Below the pieces are notes generated by a model. The model saw only the letters and a program-made list of their open reading frames with translations, was not told where the DNA came from and made no database searches. A program made the translations under genes and the position numbers. From NCBI GenBank assembly GCA_036346275.1, contig CM070715.1:71907667-71971666 (forward strand): a stretch of DNA of 64,000 nt. The letters run 5' to 3'. Positions 1 to 13,411 of this stretch are shown here, piece after piece; within the stretch, counting starts at the first letter, position 1, and the number at the start of each line of letters is the position of its first letter. Origin of the DNA: Otatea glauca. Taxonomy: Eukaryota > Streptophyta > Magnoliopsida > Poales > Poaceae.

Positions 1-1995
1 AAAATCCAGTAGATTCAGAATATGCAAAAATATTTCAGAATTGAATTTTATTTGAAATTGAATTTAAATTCAAACAAAGAGTTAGGAATATGTCATACAT
101 GGAAATTTTGCAAATAACCTCCAAATTTAGTAAAATAAATTTTATTAGAATTCTTGTAATCTCAGGAACCAGAATCTGTAATAATACTTAGGTGTGTTAT
201 AAGAAAAACTTAAGTTATAAAATGGATAGTAAATAATGCAATAATGGCTTAAATAAATCATATCTTTAAATTGCAAAAGAAAAATAAATAAAGCATGTAG
301 CCATTCCTGAATTGGTGAAATTATTTTATTTGAATATTTCCATCTGATTTCTTTTGGCCTCATTGGAATTTGGTATTTATTCTGTGTCGCTTTACGACGT
401 AGAAACCGATTTAACCGGTACATTCTGACGACCGTGAGTTCAAGTCGAGGAAAATCAGCAAGGCAAGCAAATTCCTTTGATCATGTTGAACCCAGTTTTA
501 TAAATGTTTTCATTAATCAGATCGCATACTTTATTCTATTAAAGTCACTATATTGTGGAAACTGTAGTTGTACTGTAGCTACATAGAATTTCCGATAAGT
601 AGAAAATTGTGATCCTTGAAAACCCTAGATTAGCTTAGACAATATTTAATGTCAATCTGGTTACTCACATTAGTTATATGCTTAGCCGAGCTATAATGAA
701 CATAAACGTGACTTGGTTAAATACCTTGGTTATGACATTTAGATGGGTATGACTATTTTTGTGGTTGGTATTTTGGTTGGAAAATGGAAATAAAACTATG
801 GTTTAGATGCGGCAATTATTGGCAATAGCCGTGTGTGCATGTTTTGCACGAGAATAGGGTGGAGATTATTGCCCGTGTCGGATTAAGGACCGAACTATGA
901 GTTGTTTTCGTGCCAAGAAAATTCATACAACCACAAGTGCCGGTATGGGACAGCTCTAACTTATTAAGTTGTTTAAAACTAGCTTTGCACTTGGAAGGCC
1001 GAGTAGTACGAGCTGTTTCTTAATGAATTGTTCGACGGACGCCCACACCGAGGTGATCATGGATTAAACGTCTACCAATATAACGATGTACGCCATATTG
1101 TGGGTAGTTCCATCATTTCTATGCTCGAGTTCTTACTCCACAAAATGGGTTTGTCGCCATCGTCTTTGGTGCAAAGTTAGGTTTAAATAATGTAACAGCT
1201 TATAACATGACTCTGCGGCACACCAAAGGAAGTGTGCAAATATCGATTGCTCAAAGAGTCACCATGTCTTGTGGGAAAGTCAGATACCTCTGCAGAGTGT
1301 AAAACTAATCGATTAGCGCGTCATGATCATGGACACTTGGTAAAGTCATCACATAGTTAGTTGTTTTGTTTATTTTCATAAAATGTGGTTTCTACCATGC
1401 GTTGATAATATTCCACTTGTGTTGGTGGAATGATTTTGGATATGGTCGTTATACCTAAGCAATTGTGAAATATTGATGTTACTTTACGTTACTTGTAATT
1501 TACTTGCTTTTACTTAAATCTGCTTTACAATCTACTATTCGGTATTTACATGTTAAAACCACTTTATGCAAATTAACCTTAATAGCCTTTCTTTGAAATG
1601 GCTCGCATGTATTTTAGGTCTTGCATAAGTCTTATGCGAGTACGTAAGTACTCAACTTGCCATATTGATATTTTTAGGTGAAGGGACAGATTTCCCATTT
1701 AATCTTACGTTGATGCAGGATACGGGAATTTAACGATGACTTTTTCTAAGGATTTTCCCCGTCGGTTGCACTGTGGGACAATGGGTTAAAAGGCATACTA
1801 CGAATGTTGTCTCCACTGCAGTTTTACTTTTGGTATTGTAAAATAATATGTAATCTTACTTCATTGTGTAATAAAGTTTGTGTATGACTGTGATAACAAT
1901 TTGTATTTGTGCGCATTTAGCTACCGATCATGGGACTAGTATCAGATGCACATGGTATCCATTTTTGGTATTGATTTATCAAAAATGGGGCCTCA
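1..1995 (+). repeat. 5' LTR of element A (3' half only)
   Basis: The segment aligns with 7778-9782 with scattered 1-3 base differences, many of them at CAG/CTG sites. It ends in CCTCA just before the primer-binding site. The first about 1.95 kb of the LTR, including its promoter, lies outside the window. Confidence 0.9.
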
Positions 1996-1998
1996 AGT

Positions 1999-2010
1999 TG
2001 GTATCGAGCC
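1999..2010 (+). other. Primer-binding site, initiator tRNA-Met type
   Basis: The sequence TGGTATCGAGCC starts three bases after the LTR end. The plant initiator tRNA-Met site reads TGGTATCAGAGCC, so this copy differs only by loss of A from the CAG. Element C shows the same one-base loss. Confidence 0.8.
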
Positions 2011-3222
2011 ATGCCGATCAGAGGAAACCTAGGTAGTCTGGGAATAATAAAGACCTAAAACTTGACATTAGGTTTCAAACAAACTAAAATTTTGAATTAG
2101 GACATCTTACCTGTCTATTCTTTATATGCATGAAACTTCTTTTGGATTATGCGATACCGTTAATAACTCTTTCTGCTTTTAAATTTCTACTAGAATCTTT
2201 TCCTCCAAAATTACTTTATCGTCTTACATTTAATCAGAATGCTAATTCCTTGTTAAATGTGCGATGGGCTGATATACCCCATGTTACACTTCCACTAATA
2301 GGAAGAATTTCGCATGGCGGGAATTCTTGCTCGCTTGCTAGAATTCGCCATTTTCCCGAAAATCCACGATATATAGTATTCCACGCGCGCTTAGTTCTGC
2401 TTTCATGGAATACATAGCTAGGTGGATATCCCTACCCGAGATGAGGACAAGTGAAGAGTTTTTGTCTTTTGAGGGTCCCGGATCTTCTCTCATGATGGCC
2501 ATGAGTGAAGCCGCCTATATGGCCGTTGTCGCTTGCGCCACATTTTACCCGAATCGCAAGGGTATATAGGAGGATTCCATCTAGGCCACCAAGTGGGAGA
2601 ATAGCTATATGGATGCCATCGGTTACAAAATCCCACTTTACGTAACCAAGTGGAATTCATAAATGCCTCGACCAAGATTGCCGTCAGCAAGAATCGAATA
2701 CTGTGGATGCGTCGTCGCCAGATAGCATTCCTAGAGAATGCCATCGCCCGTGTCGCCAGAGGTATTGTCCTCGCCGCCTGGGCATTCCTCAGACACTGCG
2801 CCCGACGACACCCCAGACCACCTAGGTGTCGCCAGGCGAGGATGTCAGTGATAGGGAGTCGCCCTAGGTTGCCGAGCATCCAGGTAGACCCCCATAGTTT
2901 TCCTCCGCGGCGCCCTCAGAGGCCGCAGGAGCATCGCTGTCAGGAGACCCCTTATCCTCCTGATGCCGAGAGTTCTAGTCGTAGGGATAGTAGTAGTCCG
3001 TGAGTTGCTAGATAATGAGTAGTATTAGAGGAAGTTTTTGGTTGTGCCCCTTTTATGTAGTAACGTCAAAAATAAATGTTATGTTTTGGTTGTGAATATT
3101 ATGAAGTTGAAATAAAGTTCTTGCTTTATATTGTTTTGTGTGCTTTTGGTTCCTACTGTAAATATTTAACTTGTAGTTAATATTTTTACGACGCCAGATC
3201 CATAATAATAATAATTAAGCTA
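2011..3222 (+). pseudogene. Leader of element A with ORF0-like remnant; no gag seen
   Basis: This 1.2 kb lies where element C has ORF0, gag, protease and the RT N-terminus (about 3 kb there). A broken reading frame from about 2442 encodes MSEAAYMAVVACATF and continues to about 3003 with stops and shifts. Its position after the primer site matches ORF0 of element C, but the similarity is too weak for a firm call. Bases 3005-3222 are AT-rich and non-coding. No CCHC zinc knuckle, Retrotrans_gag domain or protease D[ST]G motif is visible. The simplest reading is an internal deletion of about 1.8 kb that fused the leader to mid-RT. Confidence 0.45.
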
Positions 3223-5778
3223 TGCTTTTAAAACATTTGGTAACAATTAAGAATAAATATCCTTTGCATCGTATCGATGATCTGTTCGATCAATTGACCG
3301 GTGCCCAAATCTTTTCAAAAATTGATTTAAGACATGGGTACTATCAGTTGAAGATCGCACTGTAAGATATTCCTAAAACTGCTTTCACCACTCGTTATGG
3401 TTTATATGAATATCCTGTGATGTCTTTCGGACTTACAAATGCTCCTGCTAATTTCATGTGTCTCATGAATAAAGTCTTCATGGAGTATTTAGATAAGTTC
3501 GTAGTGGTGTTTATTGACGATATCCTCGTCTATTCAAAATCCGAAGAAGATCATGCGCATCATTTGCGTAAGGTTCTTGAAAAGCTTCGAGAGCATAAGC
3601 TTTATGCCAAATTCGAGAAGTGCGAATTTTGGCTAAAAGAAGTTGCTTTCCTTGGTCATATTCTTTCTAAAGGTGGTATTTCCGTTGATCCCAATAAAGT
3701 CAAGGCTGTTTTAGACTGGGAAGCTCCTCAATCCGTTCCGAAAATTCGAAGTTTTCTCGGTCTAGCAGGATATTATCGCCGCTTTATCAAGAACTTTTCT
3801 AAAATCGCTCGTCCTTTGACCCAGCTTCTCAAGAAAGAAAAGAAGTTTGAGTGGACACCTGAATGCGAAGGAAGCTTTCAGGAATTAAAGAAAAGGTTAA
3901 CAACAGCTCCTGTGCTAGTGTTACCCGATGTCCATAAAAGCTTTGATGTTTATTGTGATGCTTCAAAGAATGGGCTTGGGTGTGTGCTTATGCAAGAAGG
4001 AAAAGTCGTAGCTTACGCTTCGCCGCGATTCGACCTCATGAGCTCAATTATCCGACTCATGATCCGGAATTAGTCATGTAGTGCACGCTTTAAAAATTTG
4101 GCGCCATTACCGATTGGAAACAAATGCGGTGTATTCACAGATCATAAGAGTCTCAAATATTTCTTCACCCAAATGATCTAAATTTAAGACAACGAAGGTG
4201 GCTAGAGTTGATAAAAGATTACGACCTTAGTATTCAATACCATCCCGTAAAGCCAATGTCGAGTCGATGCTCGAGCCGAAAACTTCATTGCCTTTCTGTT
4301 TCATCTTTGACCGATCAATTCGATCCGTAAAAGATTTCCAAAAGCTTAATTTGGGAGTTGTCGAAAAGGTTATTTGGTCGCCCTAGTGGTGCAACCAACC
4401 CTTAAATCCCAGATTAAATCTGCCACTCAAAGATGAAGCCATTATTAAAATCCGTGAAGAGTTGAAGCAAGGAAAGGAATCTAAATTCGTGAAAGTTCGG
4501 ATGAAGTGCTTATGTTCAAAATCGAATATATGTTCCTCGATGATCCGAATTAAAAGAGTTAATTCTTAAAGAAGCCCATGAGTCTCCTCTCAATTCACCC
4601 CGGGAGTACAAAGATGTATCAAGACCTTCGACGGAATATTGGTGGCCCGGTTTGAAAAAGGATGTCGCGCATATGTTGCAACTGTGATGTGTGTCGTGTC
4701 AAAGCCGAGCATCAACGCCCCGCAGACTTCGCACCTTTAAAGATTCCAGAGGAAGTGGGAAGACATCAAGATGGATTTTATTATCGGTTTGCCAAGAACC
4801 GTAAAAGGGCATGATTCCATCCGGTAATCGTTGATCGTCCGACTAAAGTGGCTCACTTTATTCCGGCCAAGACTACTCATTCGGAGATAAGCTTGCCGAG
4901 TTGTATCTCGAGAATATTGTCCGCCTTCATGGCGCATCAAGACAATTGTTTCGATCGAGGTTCCCGCCACTTCGCTTCGGGAAAGTTTGCACCGCCTTCC
5001 GGGTACTAAGTCAATTTCAAGATGCCTTATCATCCTCGCATGATGGACAAACGGAAAGGACCAATCGATTTTGAAGACATGTTAAGAGCCCGTGTCTTCA
5101 TCATACGGCTCTAATTGGGAGAAAAGTTTGGCCTTCGCGAATTCTCTTATAATAACAGCCAATCCATCGCAAGTATCGCCTTTTGAAGCGTAGATGGAAG
5201 AAAATGTCGAACCCTCTTTTACGTCCGAGGTTGAGAAAGAAAATTCTTCGCCCAGATCTTATTCAAGAAGCTCAAGAGCAAGTGGACATGATTAGAAGCC
5301 GATCGAAAGAGGCTCGGCCTCGTCGAAGAGTTACGCCGACAATCGCCGCCGTGAACTCGATTCAAGTTGGTGACCATGTCTATCTCAAAGTCTCGCCTCT
5401 TCGTGGAATTCATCGATTTCAAGTCCGTGGGAAGTTGGCTCCTCGATTCATTGGACCGCTTGCATCATTGGAAAGATGGGTGAGATGGCATATCGCTTAG
5501 AATTGCCACCTCAACTATCCGACGCTCATAACGCCTTCCATGTATCTCGCCTTAAGAAATGTCTCCGTGTTCCTCCGACTCGCTGATTTGGAAGGATAGA
5601 TCTTCACCAGATCTGTCATATCGGGAGCATCCAAATTCAGATTTTGGAAGAAGCTGAGCGCCAGACAAGAACTAAAACCATCAAGATGTTGAAAGTACAA
5701 TGGAGCAATCATACTGAAGACGAAGCTACCTGGGAAAGAGAAGATCACCTTCGCCAAGAGTTCCCCAATTTCTTCTAG
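3223..5778 (+). pseudogene. pol: Ty3 pol of element A: RT, RNase H, integrase, chromodomain
   Basis: The frame opens inside RT at IKNKYPLHRIDDLFDQL. A stop interrupts it near 3364, and it then runs open through the RT core, with the catalytic FIDDILVYS at about 3511-3537. RNase H follows (DVYCDASKNGLGCVLMQ, about 3945-3995). After about 4030 the frame shifts repeatedly. Integrase parts are recognisable: the zinc-binding region at 4590-4740, the core start DFIIGLP near 4773, and later SQLKKCLRVP-type sequence. The C-terminus holds a chromodomain (VQWSNHTEDEATWERE, about 5695-5745) and ends at TAG 5776-5778. The protein would copy and integrate the element. The RT N-terminus is missing and the frames are broken, so this copy cannot encode a full polyprotein as read. 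Many shifts fall where the family has CAG or CTG. Confidence 0.85.
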
Positions 5779-5809
5779 TCATCTCCAAATCTCTGGACGA
5801 GATTTACGT

Positions 5810-5820
5810 AAGGAGGTAGA
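5810..5820 (+). other. Polypurine tract of element A
   Basis: A purine-rich run, AAGGAGGTAGA, lies about 30 bases after the pol stop and just before the 3' LTR. This is the expected place for plus-strand priming. It resembles the AAGGGGGAGG tract of element C. Confidence 0.6.
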
Positions 5821-8800
5821 TCTCAGAACAGCCTCAAAAATCAAAATAATAAATAAAATGAAATAAAAATCTTTTGTGTATTATTTTCGAAATTTCTGAA
5901 TTTCATGGATTTTCTGAATATTTGTTTGGCTTTTCTTTAATGCAAGAATGTGAAATAAAGAATATAATAAATAGAAAATGGTAAAAAGTAAAAATGTCAA
6001 TCCAACAAAAATTTACCAAAACTTCCAAAAATATCTGAGGGCTCCCCTCAGCTTGCTTAAGGCGGTGGGTAACCTGGATTTATAAAAATATTAATTAATC
6101 AAAGATAATCATGGGTAAAAATCTCAGGTAAAATGGTAAAACAATTTGGTAAAAATATCTGTAGATCATCCTGACCCAAAATTTTTATCTTGCCGACATC
6201 AAAACAGTATCAACCTCCTGTAAAAATATTAAGAATTTACTAAATCATTTTATAATTTTAAAAATTCGAAAACAGTGAATAAATAAACTGGAAAACAGTA
6301 ATGTCAGAATTTTTAAAATTTAAATAATAATAATTGAAATCTGTAATTTTTACAGAAGGTGTAGAATGTCATTTTAAATCATCATAAAAGTTTTGTAAAA
6401 TAATAACTTCATTTAAATCGCAAATTAAAATAAAACAGAATAGGCAATGCAGTAACTGTTGCAATGTCAGAATTTTATAAAAATCATCATGCATCATAAA
6501 ATGTCGAAAATTTTTCAGGAGTCTGGTAATATCCTTGCCGACCTATGGTAAAAATTTCATAAATTTTCGTGCCCGTTTGAATGTTGAAAACCCCGTTGAA
6601 ACTCCGTTCGTCCCGAGGCTTCGCCGCACTTCCTTTTTCTCTCTCTCGACGTGTGGGCCGGGCTGTCAGTGAGCCAGCTCAGCCAGCAGTCGCTGCCACC
6701 GCCCCCACGCGTCAGCGACCCGCCGCGTTCTTCTCCCCTCGCCCGCTCTCTCGCAGAGACGACGCCTCTCGGTTCTTCGCATCGCCCGCACTAAACCGCC
6801 TTTGAGCCCATATAAAACCCCTCCTCGCATCGCCACGACCCAGCTAGCTCCTCGTGAAACCCATTCCGCCGTTGCTTTGGTCATCGTCCCCAATTCCGCG
6901 AAACCGCAAAGAGGGCCAAACACCATATTTTCCACTCCACCATTTCGTCCCAATCCGCTTCGCTGAAGCTTCCTAGTGCCTCCTGAAGTCCATCCCGAGC
7001 CCCTACTAAACTCATTCTTCCCCGCGAGCTCCTCCGCCGTGTTTTTTCTTCCGCCACCACAGCACGGTGAGAGCCTTCCTCCTTCATTCATTCTTCAAAG
7101 CGATTGATGGAACTGGTTCCTTGAGTCGCGCAGGTGCTCATCCAAGTGAAAATGAAGCTTGGTTAGCTCGGGTTTTGCATCGCCGCCGCTCGGCCATTGC
7201 CGCCGCCGCCCTCGCACGGTGGCATGCCGCTGAAGAGCCCCTCATGCCACCGCGCCGCCACCAAAGTGTGCGCACGGATGCCCTGAACCTCGGAGTGGAA
7301 CCCATTCCACCCCGGAGGGCCTGCTCCGCCGTCGGCGAACTCCGCCAGAGCCGCCGCCTCGCCGGTGGAATCGCCTTCCGGCCGCCTCGGATCGCCGCGC
7401 GACCATCCCCTGGTTCGCACGGATGCGCTGGCTCGGAGTGGAATCGATTCCATCGCTCGGCTCGGTTCGCCGGCGCGAAGTTTGAGCCGCGGCCCTGCTC
7501 TGCGCCTCGACATGCGGACCCGCTTTGTCGCCGCAGCGCAGCAGCCAGCCAAGACGGGCGTCGGCGGCCACAGAAGACGCTACCGGACGCCGACGGTGGA
7601 CCCCATTTGTCGGCGCCTCAAGCGTTCCGCCGAAATGGAAAGCGCGTTTCGCGCGGCGCATTTTCCATTTTCGCAATTTTCGATTTTTAGTATTTAATCA
7701 AAACCTAGATATTCATTTAGCCATAGCTTTTGAATCACTTAACAAAATTTGATGAAATAAATTTCTAAATTCATCTAAAATCCAGTAGATTCAGAATATG
7801 CAAAATATTTCAGAATTGAATTTTATTTGAAATTCGAATTTAAATTCAAACAAAGAGTTAGGAATATGTCATACATGGAAATTTTGCAAATAACCTCAAA
7901 ATTTAGTAAAATAAATTTTATTAGAATTCTTGTAATCTCAGGAACCAGAATCTGTAATAATACTTAGGTGTGTTATAAGAAAAACTTAAGTTATAAAATG
8001 GATAGTAAATAATGCAATAATGGCTTAAATAAATCATATCTTTAAATTGCAAAAGAAAAATAAATAAAGCATGTAGCCATTCCTGAATTGGTGAAATTAT
8101 TTTATTTGAATATTTCCATCCGATTTCTTTTGGCCTCATTGGAATTTGGTATTTATTCTGTGTCGCCTTCGACGTAGAAACCGATTTAACCTTGGTACAT
8201 TCGACGACCGTGAGTTCAAAGTCGAGGAAAATCAGCAAGGCAAGCAAATTCCTTTGATCATGTTGAACCCAGTTTTATAAATGTTTTCATTAATCACATC
8301 TCGCATACTTTATTCTATTAAAGTCGACTATATTGTGGAAACGGTAGTTGTACTGTAGCTACATAGAATTTCCCGATAAGTAGAAAATTGTGATCCTTGA
8401 AAACCCTAGATTAGCTTAGACAATATTTAATGTCAATCTGGGTTACTCACATTAGTGATATGCTTAGCCGAGCTATAATGAACATAAAACTGTGACTTGG
8501 TTAAATACCTTGGTTATGACATTTAGATGGGTATGACTATTTTTGTGGTTGGTATTTTGGTTGGAAAATGGAAATAAAACTATGGTTTAGATGCGGGCAA
8601 TTATTGGCAATAGCCGTGTGTGCATGTTTTGCACGTAGAATAGGGTGGAGATTATTACCCGTGTAGGATTAAGGACCGAACTATGAGTTGTTTTCAGGCC
8701 AAGAAAATTCATACAACCACAAGTGCTGGTATGGGACAGCTCTAACTTATTAAGTTGTTTAAAACTAGCTTTGCACTTGGAAGGCCGGAGTAGTACGAGC

Positions 8801-9782
8801 TGTTTCTTAATGAATTGCTCGACGGACGCCCACACCGAGGTGATCATGGATTAAACGTCTACCAATATAACGATGTACGCCATATTGTGGGTAGTTCCAT
8901 CATTTCTATGCTCGAGTTCTTACTCCACAAAATGGGTTTGTTGTCATCGTCTTTGGTGCAAAGTTAGGTTTAAATAATGTAACAGCTTATAACATGACTC
9001 TCTGCGGCACACCAAAGGAAGTGTGCAAATATCGATTGCTCAAAGAGTCACCATGTCTTGTGGGAAAGTCAGATACCTCTGCAGAGTGTAAAACTAATCG
9101 ATTAGCGCGTCATGATCATGGACACTTGGTAAAGTCATCACATAGTTAGTTGTTTTGTTTATTTTCATAAAATGTGGTTTCTACCATGCGCTGATAATAT
9201 TCCACTTGTGTTGGTGGAATGATTTTGGATATGGTCGTTATACCTAAGCAATTGTGAAATATTGATGTTACTTTACGTTACTTGTAATTTACTTGCTTTT
9301 ACTTAAATCTGCTTTACAATCTACTATTCGGTATTTACATGTTAAAAACCACTTTATGCAAATTAACCTTAATAGCCTTTCTTTGAAATGGCCTGCATGT
9401 ATTTTAGGTCTTGCATAAGTCTTATGAGTACGTAAGTACTCAACTTGCCATCGTTGATATTTTTAGGTGAAGGGATGATTTCCGACTAATCTTACGTTGA
9501 TGCAGGATACGGGAATTTAACGATGACTTTTTCTAAGGATTTTCCTGTCGCTTGCTCGTGGGACAATGGGTTAAAAGGCATACTACGAATGTTGTCTCCA
9601 CTGCAGCTTTACTTTTGGTATTGTAAAAATAATATGTAATCTTACTTCACTGTGTAATAAAGTTTGTGTATGATCGTGATAACAATTTGTATTTGTGCGC
9701 ATTTAGCTCTCGATCATGGGACTAGTATCAGATGCACATGGTATCCATTTTTGGTATTGATTTATCAAAAATGGGGGCCTCA
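5821..9782 (+). repeat. 3' LTR of element A (about 3.96 kb)
   Basis: The right end is fixed by alignment with 1-1995 and by the end CCTCA. The left end is placed just after the polypurine tract. It is uncertain by a few bases because the expected TGTAACA start reads as TCTCAGAACA. The LTR has an AT-rich 5' part (5821-6560), a GC-rich part with a TATA box (6560-7690) and an AT-rich 3' part. Overlapping open frames on both strands of the GC-rich part are not genes. At 9078-9106 it carries a CTCTGCAGAG palindrome shared with the other Ty3 LTRs here. Confidence 0.8.
6810..6818 (+). promoter_or_regulatory. TATA box of the element A LTR promoter
   Basis: The sequence ATATAAAAC sits at the end of the GC-rich upstream block, about 1 kb into the LTR. 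It is followed by a CT/CA-rich stretch typical of a plant start region. No second copy can be compared because the 5' LTR is truncated. Confidence 0.6.
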
Positions 9783-12700
9783 CACATAAACTATTGATGA
9801 GATATAAATCTCCAGACAATTTAAAAACAGAAAATTGGAATCTGTGCACAATGATTCTTCAGAATTTTTATAAATTCTGTACAAAGTATTGTCATCTGAA
9901 ATTTCTACAGTGTGAAGATCATTATCTAGCCGTCTCTGAGAAAAATTATCAAGAATTTCACATCAAGCATTGATGCTCATTTAAAGCCCAACATCATCGC
10001 TGAGTACTGATCGGATGAGGCGGTTTTATTTCAAATCAATGAAACAGTATTTGAGGCCCCACTTGGCAGTGTCTATTCCAGCCATCGCCTTACTCTCTCT
10101 GCCAATGGGACCGACCCCTCTGTCAGCCATCGTTTCTTTTTCCCTCGCTACTTCTCCTTCCTCTAGACCGAAGCGCTCTAAGCTCTCTCTCGCTCCCGAT
10201 CTTTTCTCTGTCTATAACCGAATCGGTTACATATCACTGCTCAAAGCTGCCACGTCCAACCTTGGGAGTCCCGCACCTTATCTCTTTGATGATATTTCGT
10301 GCCACCTCATTGCCTGCGAACAGAACCGGCCGCCATTTTCATCTCGTGTTCAAATACTGTGTCGCTATCCATTGCCGTCTATAAATACAGGTTCAGTGCC
10401 GCATTGAGCCCCTTCTTCCTTAGCCATTTACTGACTTGAGTCCTAAAGCCAGAAGCCTGCCTTCCTCACCATTTCTGCAGACAACCCGAAAGGGGAGAAG
10501 AAGCAATCCAAACGAATCGGCGAGTGATCTTCAAAATCAATTGAACCTGAAGCACTTTGGTACCTCCCAGATTACTCATTAACTCTTATTTCCATGATTT
10601 CTCGCCTGTAGCATCACCGCACCCCTCTTCTTCTTCCGCGGCTCAGGCTACTGGTGGCAGCTCGACTCGGTTTCTCTCCGACCGTTCTTTTATATAGGCA
10701 AAATGGAACACAAACTATTCATTGATGCTCACATGATCCTATTCTGGTGAAAATGTGCTCGCCAGCGAGCTTTTGCTCTTACGTCGTGGTGGTGGCCTAC
10801 TTCTCGATCATCTCTGACCGAATGGGTACCAGCCCTAGGTGCGCATCGTCGTGCTGAAGCTGTAGGTATACCCATTCCATCTCTTCGGTGCTAGTTCGCC
10901 GTCAGCGAGCCAGAGTAGATCCTCCTCTATTGGTCTCGCTGACTGCTAGACCCCAGTTGTCAGCCACTATGTTAGTCTCCTTTGCGCATACGCTGTCGCT
11001 GATAGGCGACCCCCACCCGTCAGACACGCACGCGTGAGTGCGCGGCTGACAAGCGGGCCACCCTTGTCAGCCACTGGCCTCGCGTCTACGCATTAACTTA
11101 ACCATGGTCCCAGGTTGACAGTGGCTGCGGCCAATTTCAAATGAGACAGCGCCAGTAGTGAAAGCTGTTTTCCGTATACTGAAAGCGTATTTTCCTAATT
11201 TAGTTTATTTTCCAAACCCGAGTTGAATCAAATAGCTATAACTTTTGAACCATAACTCCAAATTGAATGAAATAAATCTTTAAAATCATATAAAATCTTT
11301 TAGTTTTAGAATATAAAAAAATATTCAATTTTCACATAAGTATAAATTATTTGAATTTAAATTTACAAGAAACTCTATTATGGACATTATTGCACATATG
11401 AAAAATATAACTCCTAAAATAATAAAATAAGTTTTCATGTGCTTCTCAAACTATAAGAAAATCAAATATGCAAAAACATTTAATTTTTGAACTAAGTTTA
11501 ATTATTTTCTTTACAAAAATTAGTAAAATCTAATATGGCCATTAGTAAAAATAAGTATATAACAACTCATAAATAATAAAATATTTTGTATAAGCTCCTA
11601 GAATCAGTAAGAAGCCCATTTATGTAAAAATATTTAGAATAAGACTTAGTTTACATTCTTTTTAATAAAAAGAAATGCAAATCACAACAATAAATATATA
11701 TATAATATATCGCGGCTAAAATCAAAATAATGCAAAACCAGTTTTAAAACGCTTCTAGAATCATACCCTTCTAATGTCAGAAAATGAGTGAATGATCATG
11801 TTTAGTGTAGTCACAAACTTAAAACGAAATCTGGCTCGTTATAACATTAACCTCATGACCATTTATGCTATTTCAGCCGCAAATAAAATGTCTCGTCTAA
11901 ATCCTAAAATTTATAAAATCAGCTTAGGAATGCTCCCCAAAATAAAGACTACCCTATTCTGAAGAAACAATCTCATTTTGTCATGCTTTGCATATAAATC
12001 TTGATAGCAAAATAACCTTAAGTATTATGATCTCTGAAATCCATATTATGAATAAACGAGCTTAACGGGAAATCAATAATTATGATATTTATATCACCAG
12101 ACCTTCTCAAAGACCATGAAAATGGGGCCAGTAGCCTAAATCAACAGATCTAACTTGCACAAAACTAATTCTTATGTAAAGTCAATTAAAGATTAAGTTC
12201 TGTTCATATATAACCTATTATGACTTCAGAAACACGTAAGCCTTTTCGGCAGTTCGTAAAACATCTCGTCTAAATACAAATTTTGTGAATAATAGCCTAT
12301 AAATGATCTTTAGGATGTGGACTACCATAGTCTGGATAAATATCCTTATTTCAACTAGCTTTTCATCTGAATCCCGCTAGTGCAATAACCTTATGTGTTA
12401 AGGTCGCCAAAAACACATTATATGAATATTTGAGTTTATGAAACTTTAACTAATGTTTATTGTTATTAATCCAAATAATTTTAGCCTCTTGAATTTGTAA
12501 AACAAGAATAAATAATCTATAAAAGAATCTGCATCTGTTCTTTATAGCAAGTTTTTATTTGATTTTCTGTATGTCTTCTTTTTGCTCTTATTAAAGTTCA
12601 TTTTTTGCTATATTTCCATTGAACGACGTGTAGAACCCGACGTCATTAATTCCATCGTCGACAATGCCGGCTTCGACCATGACTTCGTCGTAAACAACAA

Positions 12701-13411
12701 TTAATCAAGCAAGCACGCACTTTGATCATATTGATCATAATATTTAATTTTCATTTTGTTTATCAAATTGTTTCATGCATGCGCTTATTTTCTGTAAATT
12801 CGCTATTTTGTGGTACTGGTAGATATACCTGTTAATTCATGGAACTTCCTTAATAAGTATGGACATGTGAACCTTGATAACCATAGTATAGGGCTAGATA
12901 ATACATAATGTCAATATGGGTATATACGATTACATATTGATCATGCTTAGCCATGCTTACTTAGCAACAGTGTAGATGATCAGATTAAAATTGTCTCTTG
13001 AGAATTTAAAAATATTGGATATGACACTGATGGTTACTGGTATTTAGGTTAAAAACCCAAAACAAAACTATGGTTTTGATGCGGGCGATTATTGGCAATA
13101 GCCAGTTGTGCAGATGGAATTGCACGTAGTGTAGGGTGAAGTATTGCCCAGGTCGGATTAAGGACCGAACATAGTGTTGTATGATCCAAGGAAAATTTGT
13201 ACAACCATAAGTGCTGGAATGGGATAGCCTTAATCTATTAAGTTGCTTAGATTTGGTTTTGCACATTAGAAGGCAGGAGATAATAGAAGAATTCTGGTTA
13301 GGTTTGTTTGTGAGGGGGCTTTCACACCTTGGTGTGGGTAAATGCATATCGGTACAATGGTGTACGCCTTGTTATGAGAAGAAACCCTTATTACAGGGAT
13401 TTACTGCTCAT
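9783..13411 (+). repeat. Diverged Ty3 LTR fragment G, older relative of LTR A
   Basis: Bases from about 12690 to 13380 align in order with 8230-8880 of LTR A. Shared blocks include the tract around TTTGATCATRTTGA, 'GCTTAGCC' and the pair GCGGGC..TTATTGGCAATAGCC then CGGATTAAGGACCGAAC. Divergence is much greater than between the two LTRs of A. Its start is hidden by element A to the left, and it stops where a CACTA terminus begins at 13412. Unlike A and C it keeps many ordinary CAG and CTG triplets. The short frame at 10015-10407 has no recognisable product and lies in the GC-rich upstream part of the LTR. Confidence 0.7.
10379..10387 (+). promoter_or_regulatory. TATA box of LTR G
   Basis: CTATAAATA at this position is followed by a C/T-rich leader. 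Its place at the end of the GC-richer block matches the TATA box of LTR A. Confidence 0.55.

Larger units (their letters stand above)
1..9782 (+). mobile_element. Ty3/Gypsy chromovirus A (Tekay-like), 5' end cut by window edge
   Basis: Bases 1-1995 are repeated almost exactly at 7778-9782, which defines a pair of LTRs. The left copy starts inside the LTR because the window cuts it. Between them, in order, lie a primer-binding site, a leader with an ORF0-like remnant, RT, RNase H, integrase, a C-terminal chromodomain and a polypurine tract. That order and the chromodomain place it in the chromoviruses, and the roughly 4 kb LTR fits Tekay-type elements of grasses. No gag or aspartic protease is recognisable between the primer site and the RT core. 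The sequence to its right (9783 onward) is an older related LTR, so A probably inserted into that LTR. Confidence 0.9.

Noticed and set aside
6581..7752. Cluster of overlapping open frames on both strands in GC-rich DNA
   Set aside because: It lies inside the 3' LTR of element A around its promoter. Frames overlap on both strands, are Arg/Ala/Pro-rich and match no domain; high GC simply lowers stop frequency.
10015..10407. 130-codon plus-strand frame as a possible host gene
   Set aside because: It sits in the upstream part of LTR G, ends at the LTR TATA box and has no recognised domain.
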